Of a stretch of 64,000 nucleotides of DNA, positions 24,262 through 32,883 are shown piece by piece. The first letter of the stretch is position 1. The number at the start of each line of letters is the position of its first letter. The notes under the pieces were generated by a model. It made no database searches. It was not told the DNA's origin and saw nothing but the letters and a program-made list of their open reading frames with translations. This DNA comes from CAYPEL01 sp036479985 (GTDB lineage Bacteria > Pseudomonadota > Gammaproteobacteria > DSM-19610). Both the position numbers and the translations under genes were made by a program. The DNA lies in NCBI GenBank assembly GCA_965224815.1, contig CBDDAF010000003.1, positions 3,038,001 to 3,102,000 on the forward strand. The letters are read 5' to 3'.

Positions 24262-26742
24262 TTAACTGGCATTTAACCAGGCATTATTTTTAGTGTCTTC
24301 TGCATATGCTTGCCTGACGAGTTCTGATTCGTCAAAATCATCAACATTAATTACACCCATCAAGCGGCTATCAAATTCGGCGAGCTGTTTTGCTTCATCT
24401 TCGGTAATCAGATTTTCAGATAAGGCCTTTACAATAAGATCGCTGCCGGTCAGTTTTGGTATCAGCCTGTCTTTAATGGCCTTGTGGAGTTTCTGATGGA
24501 GAGGGGCTAGTTTCAGGCTTTCAAGAAAGACCTGATTTACCTGAGCCAGTGGATTGTTATCTGCCAATTCTGCATATAGTCCACTGGTTAGGCGTTGACG
24601 GGCACCAGTGTCTTCGCTGATAGCTTCTACGACCTGCTTCTCCAGTTCATCCTTGGGTGCTATATAACGTTTTCCAATCGGGAAGGCAGCCGTTTTCAAG
24701 AGTACGGCCAGCACACGGTTCGGGAAATTCGTCATGAGTTCATCAAATGCAATTTGATATTCATGTAACAAATGATCCAAAGCCCATTGCACAATAGGCC
24801 ATTCATCTTTGGCATAGTTATTATCCTTGTGTTGTTTTAGCACCATGCTTGCCAGATACAGGGTGCTAAGTAAATCACCTAGCCGGGCTGATAGTGTTTC
24901 CTTGAATTTAAGCTTCGCACCCAGGCTCAGCATGGACAGGTCGGCGGTGAGCGCAAACACGCTGCTTAAACGGTTTATATGATGGTAGTAACGGCTAACT
25001 TCGGAATTCTGTGTTGGCGTATTTCCGAGAGGCGTAACGCCAAGCACCAATGAGCGGGCAAAGTTACGAATACTGAAACCGATATGAGCGGTCAGTGTCT
25101 CATCAAAAGCGGTTAACGTTTGCTGATTGTCTTCAGCTTGCGCAAGCTCCATTTCTTGCAGCACATAGGGATGTGAACGGATCGCACCCTGACCGAATAT
25201 CATCAGGTTGCGGGTTAATATATTTGCGCCTTCAACCGTAATTGCAACCGGAATGGATTCGTACAAGGAGGCTACATAGTTGCCAGGGCCTTTCATGACT
25301 GCTTTGCCACCATGAATATCCATGGCATCCAGTATGCATTGCCTTGCCATTTCTGTGCAGTGATATTTGAGTATGGCTGAAGGCACACTGGGTTTTTGGC
25401 CATCAACGATCGATTGAATAGTCTGGATGCGTGAAGCATCAATGATGTAAGTTAGACCAGCAATGCGTGCCAAAGGTTTTTGAACACCTTCAAATTTACT
25501 CAGGGAAACGCCAAACTGTTTGCGCAGACTTGCGTATGCACTGGTTCCCATTGTCATGCGTTTGCCAGCCGCTACAGCCGTTGTCGGCAAGGTGATTGCG
25601 CGGCCAACTGACAGACAATTAACCAGCATGCGCCAGCCTTTACCAGCCATCGCCTGACCACCAATAATAAAGCTCAAGGGTACAAAAACATCTTCACCTT
25701 TGATGGGGCCATTGAGAAACACATCGCCAATGGGTAAATGGCGGCGGCCGATTTCCAGGCCTGTTGCAGACCTTGGAATCATGGCGCAGGTAATACCGTA
25801 ATCTTTTGTATCACCGATCAAGCTGTCAGGATCTTGTAAACGGAAAGCTAAACCGATAAGCGTAGCAATAGGTGAAAGGGTGATATAGCGTTTTGAAAAA
25901 TTCAGTCGCATTCCCAGAACTTCTTTGCCTTCCCATTCGCCTTTACACACGACACCGGTGTCAGGGATAGACGTTGCATCGGAACCTGCGGTTGGTCCGG
26001 TCAATGCAAAACAAGGAATTTCCTGACCACTGGCAAGGCGGGGCAGGTAGTAGTCTTTCTGTTCTTCGGTGCCATATTTAATCAGTAATTCGCCAGGACC
26101 TAGAGAATTGGGAACACCGACCAGGTAACTGACGCCGCCACCGGTATTGGTTAATTTTAAAAGTACTTGCGACTGGGCGACAGCAGAGAGTTCCAGTCCA
26201 CCATATTTCTTGGGGATAATCATCCCTAGAAAACCTTTATCACAAACGTATTGGATAATGTGTTCCGGGATTACGTTCCAGTCATGATTGATTTTCCATG
26301 CATCAGACATACGGCACAATTCGTTGACAGGGCCATCAATAAACGCTTGTTCTTCTTCAGTAACTTTAGGCACAGCTGCTGATAACAGATTGTTCCATTC
26401 AGGCTTGCCACTAAAAATATCACCGTCCCACCACACCGTGCCGGCATCGATAGCTTCTTGTTCTGTTTCTGATATGGGTGGCAGAATTTTACGAATGATT
26501 TTCAGGGCAGGGCTGGATATCAGTTTCAGGCGTATTTGTGGAATACTAAAAACCAGAGTCGCTGCTGTCATTACAACGAATAAAATAGCTGTTAGTCCGT
26601 GTGCAGAGCCAGACACGACCAACAAGGTTGTAATAAACGTCATTGCTGCCAGGAAACCACTCGCAAAATGTACGCGAGTTCCTTTAAAGGCGAAGGTAAT
26701 AAGCCCGGCGATTGCGACTAGAATCAGTACTAAGTTAATCAT
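24262..26742 (-). CDS. fadE: acyl-CoA dehydrogenase FadE
   Basis: 826 residues, close to E. coli FadE (814). Two or three N-terminal hydrophobic spans are followed by the acyl-CoA dehydrogenase domains (FALTGPTAGSDATS for the FAD/substrate region; DIHGGKAVMKGPGNY near residue 475) and a C-terminal DUF1974-like helical region. It performs the first step of fatty-acid beta-oxidation at the inner membrane. A TetR-type regulator is transcribed divergently, and a palindrome in the shared promoter region is a candidate operator. Confidence 0.93.
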   Translation of the reverse strand: MINLVLILVAIAGLITFAFKGTRVHFASGFLAAMTFITTLLVVSGSAHGLTAILFVVMTAATLVFSIPQIRLKLISSPALKIIRKILPPISETEQEAIDAGTVWWDGDIFSGKPEWNNLLSAAVPKVTEEEQAFIDGPVNELCRMSDAWKINHDWNVIPEHIIQYVCDKGFLGMIIPKKYGGLELSAVAQSQVLLKLTNTGGGVSYLVGVPNSLGPGELLIKYGTEEQKDYYLPRLASGQEIPCFALTGPTAGSDATSIPDTGVVCKGEWEGKEVLGMRLNFSKRYITLSPIATLIGLAFRLQDPDSLIGDTKDYGITCAMIPRSATGLEIGRRHLPIGDVFLNGPIKGEDVFVPLSFIIGGQAMAGKGWRMLVNCLSVGRAITLPTTAVAAGKRMTMGTSAYASLRKQFGVSLSKFEGVQKPLARIAGLTYIIDASRIQTIQSIVDGQKPSVPSAILKYHCTEMARQCILDAMDIHGGKAVMKGPGNYVASLYESIPVAITVEGANILTRNLMIFGQGAIRSHPYVLQEMELAQAEDNQQTLTAFDETLTAHIGFSIRNFARSLVLGVTPLGNTPTQNSEVSRYYHHINRLSSVFALTADLSMLSLGAKLKFKETLSARLGDLLSTLYLASMVLKQHKDNNYAKDEWPIVQWALDHLLHEYQIAFDELMTNFPNRVLAVLLKTAAFPIGKRYIAPKDELEKQVVEAISEDTGARQRLTSGLYAELADNNPLAQVNQVFLESLKLAPLHQKLHKAIKDRLIPKLTGSDLIVKALSENLITEDEAKQLAEFDSRLMGVINVDDFDESELVRQAYAEDTKNNAWLNAS

Positions 26743-26776
26743 AGCGGTATCCCTGCGATGTGGTTGTCATAAAAAG

Positions 26777-26790
26777 AGCGAGCGTTCGCT
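26777..26790. promoter_or_regulatory. candidate TetR-type operator between fadE and its divergent regulator
   Basis: AGCGAGCGTTCGCT contains the inverted repeat AGCGA/TCGCT around a GCGT centre, 35 bases upstream of the fadE ATG. The layout is what is expected for control by the divergent TetR-type protein. Confidence 0.4.
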
Positions 26791-26847
26791 TTTAATTAAA
26801 ATACGTAGTATGATAATAGTCAAGTAAATATAGCAAAAAAGATTAAA

Positions 26848-27585
26848 TTGACACTCACAACTTCACAGTCTCAACAACCACCGTATCAATCTGTATTCAC
26901 CTCCTATACAGATTTTAAGCATGAGTTTGCCTATAAAGGGGAGAGCCTTTATTCGCTTATTTTTAAAAGAAATAGAGACAAGATACGGATTAGTAAGGAA
27001 AAGTTTGCAATTAAGAATTTGCAAAGAATTTTTGATGCGACTTTTCATTTAACCCCAAAAATCGGCTTCCAGGCCATGTCGCTACGAGATTTATCCACCG
27101 AAACCGGGTTGAGTATGGGAGGCTTGTATTCCAGTATTTCTTGTAAGGAAAATATCGCTATTATTGTCAAAGATGTTGTTTCGGTGATCTGCGAAGACGT
27201 TGTTGAGGCATCCAGTAAGCAGCAAGATCCGGCCATTGCACTGGAAATGCTGGTTCGAGGTTATTTATATGCATCGACCCTGATGCAACATTGGTTTTAT
27301 TTTCTCTATTTTGAAACTAGAAGCCTACCGCCAGAAGATCAGGAGGCTTCAAAAAATATTGAATTAACACAGGTTCAAGCGTTGGAAAAACGGATTAAAC
27401 AATTACGTTTAGAGTCTGATGCGTGTCATGAATCCAGATTTGTAGCAACGATGACATTGTCGTTGATTCAGGAGCGTTATTTAAAACCCTGGAAATACCA
27501 TCAAGCTGAGAAAACGGTCGATGATTATGCGGATAAGTGTTTGCAGTTGATTGATCGTGCGATTTGTCGAAGTGGGGATAGGTGA
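26848..27585 (+). CDS. TetR/AcrR family transcriptional regulator
   Basis: Up to 245 residues. The helix-turn-helix lies unusually far from the N terminus, at about residues 75-105 (MSLRDLSTETGLSMGGLYSS). The first 50 residues (Tyr/Phe-rich) are not part of the normal domain. The TTG at 26848 is the only early start in this frame and has no clear ribosome site, so the start is uncertain. The C-terminal helical ligand domain is typical. Divergence from fadE suggests control of fatty-acid oxidation by an acyl-CoA signal. Confidence 0.75.
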   Translation: MTLTTSQSQQPPYQSVFTSYTDFKHEFAYKGESLYSLIFKRNRDKIRISKEKFAIKNLQRIFDATFHLTPKIGFQAMSLRDLSTETGLSMGGLYSSISCKENIAIIVKDVVSVICEDVVEASSKQQDPAIALEMLVRGYLYASTLMQHWFYFLYFETRSLPPEDQEASKNIELTQVQALEKRIKQLRLESDACHESRFVATMTLSLIQERYLKPWKYHQAEKTVDDYADKCLQLIDRAICRSGDR

Positions 27586-27628
27586 AATAAATAATGAATA
27601 GGGCAACTCGGATTGTTACGTGAGAATC

Positions 27629-27693
27629 TGTAGGAGCGGCTTCAGCCGCGAGAAAGCTGTCACCAGCTATCGCGGCTGAAGCCGCTCCTACAG
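27629..27693. repeat. REP-like palindrome, copy 5
   Basis: TGTAGGAGCGGCTTCAGCCG and CGGCTGAAGCCGCTCCTACA arms. It lies just after the TetR-type gene. Confidence 0.9.
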
Positions 27694-27756
27694 GTTAATT
27701 AAGATCCTTGTTTTTACAAGTGCTTCAATATTACCGTTTTATAGTAAGACGTCATA

Positions 27757-28440
27757 CTAAGAGCCTGATAAATTTTCAATATAGGTCAGCGATTCCTCTA
27801 GCAGAGGACTCTCCTTGGCTGTGGGTACAATAGTGCGAATTTCGTAAAGTGTGCCAGGCAGATTTTTGATTAATGTAAAAACATACTGCTTATCGGCATA
27901 TTCCCCAAACCGTTCGATCATTGAATCTTCGCGGTAGGGATAAATGACAATTTTACTTGCGGGCATAGATTTGCCTGCAACCTTTACTTCGACTTCTGTT
28001 ACCTGTGCAGAGTTTTCCAACGCCAGTTTTATCTGTTTTTGAAAATGCCGCCAGTGGCCTTCAGTCAGTCGTGCCATTTCACGGGTATCTCGTTGTAAAA
28101 ACACGGTCAATAGAGGATTGCCCGTAGTGCGATTCATTTCAGGAATATGCTGTTGCCGGTCGCCGGTAAAATAATTGACTTTGATCCTTTTACTGCCGTC
28201 TGCATTCAGCTTTTGTATAACAAGGTCAATTTGGTCGGTAAATTCCTCTTCCAGGCTGCCTTTTTTTTCAAAGCGGTAGTGGAGCGTTGCTGGTTTTTCA
28301 ACGGTTGACATATGATCATCGAAAAACAGTAACTGGTTAGCCTTCGAGAAATTTTCCTGTGTTTCTGCTATCACAAAGGATGTATAAATTAACCCACAAA
28401 AAAGAATGATTCCAGGTTTACAATAGGAGGCTAGACGCAT
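27757..28440 (-). CDS. periplasmic protein of unknown function divergent from moxR
   Basis: About 227 residues from ATG 28440, which has AAGGA 9 bases upstream; the open frame reaches 28503 but without signal-peptide logic. The N terminus RLASYCKPGIILFCGLIYTS is a signal peptide ending near VIAET. The mature part has beta-rich alternation and many charged residues. No domain or catalytic motif is recognised. It shares a 116-bp divergent promoter region with the moxR-mxa operon, which hints at a role in methanol dehydrogenase maturation, but this is guesswork. Confidence 0.65.
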   Translation of the reverse strand: MRLASYCKPGIILFCGLIYTSFVIAETQENFSKANQLLFFDDHMSTVEKPATLHYRFEKKGSLEEEFTDQIDLVIQKLNADGSKRIKVNYFTGDRQQHIPEMNRTTGNPLLTVFLQRDTREMARLTEGHWRHFQKQIKLALENSAQVTEVEVKVAGKSMPASKIVIYPYREDSMIERFGEYADKQYVFTLIKNLPGTLYEIRTIVPTAKESPLLEESLTYIENLSGS

Positions 28441-28556
28441 TTGCAGGTATCCTTCAAAGAGTTTGGTCTGACTGTGAATGCTGGGTTTAATATTTTTATA
28501 CAATAGGTGCTATTCGCCTGTCTTTGCAACTGGTTTATTAAGTAAAGAAGAAAAAA

Positions 28557-29579
28557 ATGAATAATACAGAAGACTTGCTTGGCGACTGGAGGGCGCATGC
28601 CCTGACATTGGAAAGTGGCGTACGTGAGGTTATCGTCGGTCAGGATGAAGCCATTCGGCTGATTACAATTGCGTTATTTGCGCGTGGACACGTGCTGCTA
28701 GAAGGCGATGTAGGTGTTGGCAAGACAACCTTGTTGCGTGCATTCGCCCGTGCTATTGGTGGAGCTTATGCGAGGATCGAAGGCACCGTTGATTTAATGC
28801 CGAACGATTTGCTGTATTACACCTACCTCAATGAACAAGGTAAACCACAAGTAGACCCCGGGCCATTACTACAACATGGCGATGCACTCGCCACCTTCTT
28901 TTTCAACGAGATTAATCGTGCCCGGCCGCAGGTGCATTCCTTATTACTCCGCGTGATGGCGGAAGGTTCTGCCCAGGCATTTAATCGCGAGTACCAGTTG
29001 CCTCATCTACAAGTATTTGCTGATCGTAACCGACTTGAAAAAGAAGAAACATTCGAACTGCCTTCAGCAGCGCGTGACCGCTTCCTGATGGAGCTGACAA
29101 TAGAAATTCCAGGCGATAAAAATGTCCAGCTGGACTTAATGGCCAATCCCCGTTTTCACAACACAGATTCGTTGCTGGAAACGCTGGCTGAGGGTGTATT
29201 GCCTTATACAGAATTGAATACGGTCGGCAGCGAAATTCAAACCAATATCCAATCTACCGAATCGTTACAAAACTATGTGTTGAATTTATGTCAGGCAACC
29301 CGTGATCCAGGGAGATTTGGCATCAGCATCAGTGATATTGATATCAATGCGGTGGTACAGGCAGGGGTCAGTCCGCGAGGGATGAGTATGTTGCTACGCG
29401 CCGCGCGTGTGGTTGCCTGGTTACAGGACAGAGAGTACGTAATGCCGGAAGATGTGCGAGCAGTATTTCGGGAAACCATCACCCACCGGGTATTTCTCAC
29501 GCCAATCTACGAAATGCAACGCGATGCGCTGGTGCCGGTATTAATTGAGGAAGTATTGCAGCAGGTTGCAGCACCGTGA
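28557..29579 (+). CDS. mxaR: MoxR-type AAA+ ATPase (MxaR) of methanol dehydrogenase maturation
   Basis: 340 residues. Walker A is EGDVGVGKTTLL near residue 48. The Walker B region reads FFFNEINRARPQ, with Asn where most MoxR proteins have Asp. The arginine finger region SAARDRFLMEL and a C-terminal lid domain follow. MoxR proteins act as chaperone-like ATPases with von Willebrand factor A (VWA) partners. Here the gene begins an operon in the order R-S-A-C-K-L known from calcium methanol dehydrogenase clusters, where these genes are needed to insert the metal. Confidence 0.9.
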   Translation: MNNTEDLLGDWRAHALTLESGVREVIVGQDEAIRLITIALFARGHVLLEGDVGVGKTTLLRAFARAIGGAYARIEGTVDLMPNDLLYYTYLNEQGKPQVDPGPLLQHGDALATFFFNEINRARPQVHSLLLRVMAEGSAQAFNREYQLPHLQVFADRNRLEKEETFELPSAARDRFLMELTIEIPGDKNVQLDLMANPRFHNTDSLLETLAEGVLPYTELNTVGSEIQTNIQSTESLQNYVLNLCQATRDPGRFGISISDIDINAVVQAGVSPRGMSMLLRAARVVAWLQDREYVMPEDVRAVFRETITHRVFLTPIYEMQRDALVPVLIEEVLQQVAAP

Positions 29580-29592
29580 AACGGGTGAGGTA

Positions 29593-30441
29593 ATGGAAGA
29601 AATTCACTATCGACTGCCGACTCGCATTCGAGGTGCCCACCCTGGTTTTCACCGCAGCAATACGATCGGCGGCGGTAATGAGTTTCGTGAACACGAGTTG
29701 CTACTGCGGTCACCTGATCCAAGGCGTGTGGATTTACATGCCAGTCTTAAAAATCCTTTTGGTGACTTGCTGGTTCGAGTGTTTAATCAGCGTGCAGCTA
29801 TATCCGTCAGTGTAGTAGCAGATTTGTCGGCTTCAATGGGTGCGCCTGGTTCTCGTGGTAAATTAAAACAGTTATCAAAATTTATCAGTTTGTTGGGATA
29901 TTCGGTTTCCAGAACAGGAGATCGCTTTGGTTTTATTGGTTGTGATGAAAACGTGCGTACCGAGTTTTTACAGCCACCCATGAAGCGTTCGGCAGTAGCT
30001 GATTTGGTTGAAAAGCTCGATGCGTTTGTTCCCGATGGAGCTAGTGCCGAGGGATTGTCTTGCTCGAGTCCCTATTTAGGCCGAACACGCGGGCTAGTTT
30101 TTCTGGTGTCTGACTATTTGTTTCCGGAAATCCTACTCAGGAAAACCTTTGAGCGATTAAGCAAACATGCCGTTGTACCCGTCATGCTATCTCATACAAC
30201 AGAAATTGATGGCCCTGCAGCTTTCGGGTTTGTCCGTGTCGTGGACAGTGAAACAGGACGGTCGAGTATGATATGGCTGCGCCCGTCTTTACGTAAACGT
30301 ATTCAGGTGGGATACCAGAATCACCGGCAAAACTTCGAACGAGTGTGTGCAAACTATGGACTAAGGCCTCTGTTACTTGAGCCTTCATTCAGTGCTGACG
30401 ACATTACGCGTTATTTTTATTCTGCGGGCAGTCAGCAGTGA
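29593..30441 (+). CDS. mxaS: MxaS, DUF58 family protein
   Basis: 282 residues from the ATG at 29593 with GTGAGG just upstream; the frame is open further but that part overlaps moxR. The DUF58/VWA-like domain holds the metal-site motif DLSAS at about residue 77. MxaS is required for active methanol dehydrogenase in Methylobacterium, probably as the partner of MxaR. The stop overlaps the start of mxaA (TGATG). Confidence 0.87.
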   Translation: MEEIHYRLPTRIRGAHPGFHRSNTIGGGNEFREHELLLRSPDPRRVDLHASLKNPFGDLLVRVFNQRAAISVSVVADLSASMGAPGSRGKLKQLSKFISLLGYSVSRTGDRFGFIGCDENVRTEFLQPPMKRSAVADLVEKLDAFVPDGASAEGLSCSSPYLGRTRGLVFLVSDYLFPEILLRKTFERLSKHAVVPVMLSHTTEIDGPAAFGFVRVVDSETGRSSMIWLRPSLRKRIQVGYQNHRQNFERVCANYGLRPLLLEPSFSADDITRYFYSAGSQQ

Positions 30442-31343
30442 TGGTCAGGGCGCTGATCGTTTTATTATTACTCTGTCTAACCAGTGCTGCGCGTGCAGCT
30501 ATCCGTGATGTTGAGGTAGAGCAGCCGCGAACCTTTGGATATGTAGTCGGCGATGTATTTAAACATCGGATACAAATTACGCTTGATGACCCCTGGAAAC
30601 TGAAGCTTGATTCATTGCCTAAGAATGGGCGCACCGGTATTTGGCTGGAGAGGCAAGTCTCTCAGTTTACTGAACAGCGCATTTCGGGTGGTACCCGGTA
30701 TCAGTTCAACTTCGATTATCAAATCTTTAACACGGCGAAACAATCCGTTGAGGTATTTACACCACAAATAGAACTGAGCGTTGTTAACGGTGATAAACAG
30801 ATCCCAGTATTTATCCAGCAGTGGGGTTTTACGGTAGCACCTGTCACACGAGATAATGTTCATCAGTCGATAGATTATCTCCAGCTTCAACCTGTTTTAA
30901 AACCTGTTCGGCGTAAGACAGATTTTGCCTATGCATTGCTGGCTGCCGGTAGTGCAGGATTGTTATTTTCTTTGGCAGTGCTTGGTTACATTTTTGGAAA
31001 ATTGCCAGGTATCAAACGAACCCAGGGACCATTTGCACGTACCTTGGGCCAGCTCAAAGTGTTACAAAAAAAATCGCATGAGCCGAAAAACTATCAGCAG
31101 GCATTACGTCAGATACACCGGGCTTTCAACGAGACAGCAGGGCGTGTTGTACTGAGTGAAGATCTGGAGCAGTTTTTTATTGAGCAGCCTCGTCTTGCGA
31201 CATTACGCGAACCGATTGAGCAATTGTTTAAGCGTTCCAGAAATTTATTCTTTGAGTCTGAGGGTGCTACGGTTGAAGGCAGTATTAATTCTTTATTGAA
31301 ACTCTGCCAGCAATGCCGGGACATTGAACGAGGATTGTCCTGA
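30441..31343 (+). CDS. mxaA: MxaA, membrane protein of methanol dehydrogenase maturation
   Basis: About 300 residues. Signal peptide or anchor VRALIVLLLLCLTSAARAA, a periplasmic beta-rich domain, then one transmembrane segment near residue 165 (LLAAGSAGLLFSLAVLGYIF) and a cytoplasmic C-terminal helical part. Length and position between mxaS and mxaC match MxaA, which is needed for calcium insertion in mxa systems. An alternative GTG start lies one codon earlier at 30438. Confidence 0.83.
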   Translation: MVRALIVLLLLCLTSAARAAIRDVEVEQPRTFGYVVGDVFKHRIQITLDDPWKLKLDSLPKNGRTGIWLERQVSQFTEQRISGGTRYQFNFDYQIFNTAKQSVEVFTPQIELSVVNGDKQIPVFIQQWGFTVAPVTRDNVHQSIDYLQLQPVLKPVRRKTDFAYALLAAGSAGLLFSLAVLGYIFGKLPGIKRTQGPFARTLGQLKVLQKKSHEPKNYQQALRQIHRAFNETAGRVVLSEDLEQFFIEQPRLATLREPIEQLFKRSRNLFFESEGATVEGSINSLLKLCQQCRDIERGLS

Positions 31344-31345
31344 GT

Positions 31346-32341
31346 ATGCAGTTTTTACACCCATGGTTACTTTTATTACTTCCGCTCGGCGTGTTGCCAT
31401 GGCTGCGTTCAGGACTTCCGCCAGTCAGTTTACCCAGTCTTGATTTTCTTCCTGCTGACCGGCTATCACAGCTGATGTCAGTATTGTTCAGAATAGCAGC
31501 GACATTGGCGTTGGCCGGTTTAGTGTTTGCGCTGGCTGGCCCTTACCGACCTGCTGAAACGGAAACGCGTACGGGTCAGGGTGCACAAGTTATATTGTTG
31601 CTGGATCGCAGTAGCAGCATGGATCAACCTTTTCATAATGATGACTATGCAAATATCCCGGGATTGGCGCAGCCGCTTGCCAATATGGAATCAAAGGGCA
31701 GCGTAGCGAGAAGGGTGTTATCGGACTTTGTAGCGGCACGGAAGAACGACCGTTTTGGGATGTTGGTATTCAGTACCCGGCCGATCGAGGTGCTGCCATT
31801 GACCGATAAACAGGACATGGTGTTGGCGGCTATACAGGCTGGCAATGTTGGCCGTGGTCTTGCTGAAACAAACATTGGAATCGGACTGATGCGGGCAATG
31901 GGCTATTTCGAGGATCAACCGTATACCGGTTCGCGAATAGTTGTGCTGATCTCGGATGGTGCAGCAGATCTGACGGTAGGTGATCAGTCCAGAATTAAAT
32001 CATTGCTGGCGCGTAACCGGGTTTCGTTGTACTGGATATACATCCGTACCAATAATAGTGTGGGTCTATTTAATACGGACGATTCTTCTTCACTCGCGCC
32101 ACAACAGGAGTGGCACCGGTTTTTTGAAGAAATGGAAACGCCTTATCGCGTTTATACGGCTGAAAATCCAGATGATCTCAAACGAGCTATCGATGATGTG
32201 GGTCGATTACAGAATTTACCAATTCTTTACGAAGATGTCATTCCGCGCCGTGATTTGGCGCGTCCGTTTTACCTGCTGGCAGTTTTATTGCTGATCATGT
32301 TGACCCTGGCCAGAGCATTTGAGGTGCGCGCATGGCGATAA
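31346..32341 (+). CDS. mxaC: MxaC, VWA domain membrane protein
   Basis: 331 residues with an N-terminal BatA-like membrane segment (FLHPWLLLLLPLGVLPWL), a second near 50-67, a VWA domain with the MIDAS motif LLLDRSSSMD at about 79, and a C-terminal membrane helix (FYLLAVLLLIMLTLARAF). This is the layout of MxaC and of BatA/BatB proteins that work with MoxR ATPases. It overlaps mxaK by 10 bases. Confidence 0.87.
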   Translation: MQFLHPWLLLLLPLGVLPWLRSGLPPVSLPSLDFLPADRLSQLMSVLFRIAATLALAGLVFALAGPYRPAETETRTGQGAQVILLLDRSSSMDQPFHNDDYANIPGLAQPLANMESKGSVARRVLSDFVAARKNDRFGMLVFSTRPIEVLPLTDKQDMVLAAIQAGNVGRGLAETNIGIGLMRAMGYFEDQPYTGSRIVVLISDGAADLTVGDQSRIKSLLARNRVSLYWIYIRTNNSVGLFNTDDSSSLAPQQEWHRFFEEMETPYRVYTAENPDDLKRAIDDVGRLQNLPILYEDVIPRRDLARPFYLLAVLLLIMLTLARAFEVRAWR

Positions 32342-32883
32342 ACTCTAAGCGTGGCTGGGTTATGCTGGCGGTAATTGCCGGGCTGATAGCGGCGGTGTTG
32401 TTGGTTATATCGCTGCTACAACTAAAGCGTGCTGCTGCTTTTAATCATAATCTGGAACAGGAAAATTATGCATTAGCAGCACAGGATGAATCACCCTACG
32501 GGATATTTACACAAGCCTATCAACTTCAGCAAAATGGTGAGTTTGATGCGGCTATAGAACAATATGCACGTGTAGAAAATGAAGTGGATAAAGTGTTTCA
32601 ACAAAGCGTGCATTACAATATGGCAACCTTGTATATGCAGCGTGCGATGGTGGTTCGCCAGGCTGGAGATCACGACATTGCCACTCCACTTATAGAGATT
32701 TCAAAACACCTCTATAAGCAGTTACTTCGATTCGAACCAACAAATTGGCCAGCAAAATATAATCTGGAACAGGCATTGAAACTCGCACCGGAGATTAAAG
32801 AGGAGAAGTTTCCTGATGATGTCATGCCGGAACGAAGTCCCGAGGCAACCGGATCGATTATTATCGATCGAGAACTGCCGTGA
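32332..32883 (+). CDS. mxaK: MxaK, small membrane-anchored protein
   Basis: 183 residues starting with ATG 32332 and GAGGTG 5 bases before. One N-terminal membrane helix (VMLAVIAGLIAAVLLVISLL) is followed by a soluble TPR-like helical part (ESPYGIFTQAYQLQQNGEFD and the following repeat). It fits MxaK by length and position. The gene ends with a 4-base overlap with mxaL. Confidence 0.8.
   Translation: MAINSKRGWVMLAVIAGLIAAVLLVISLLQLKRAAAFNHNLEQENYALAAQDESPYGIFTQAYQLQQNGEFDAAIEQYARVENEVDKVFQQSVHYNMATLYMQRAMVVRQAGDHDIATPLIEISKHLYKQLLRFEPTNWPAKYNLEQALKLAPEIKEEKFPDDVMPERSPEATGSIIIDRELP

Noticed and set aside
28523..28530. TTTGCAAC upstream of moxR as a -12 element
   Set aside because: There is no GG 12 bases upstream, so no sigma-54 promoter can be supported there.
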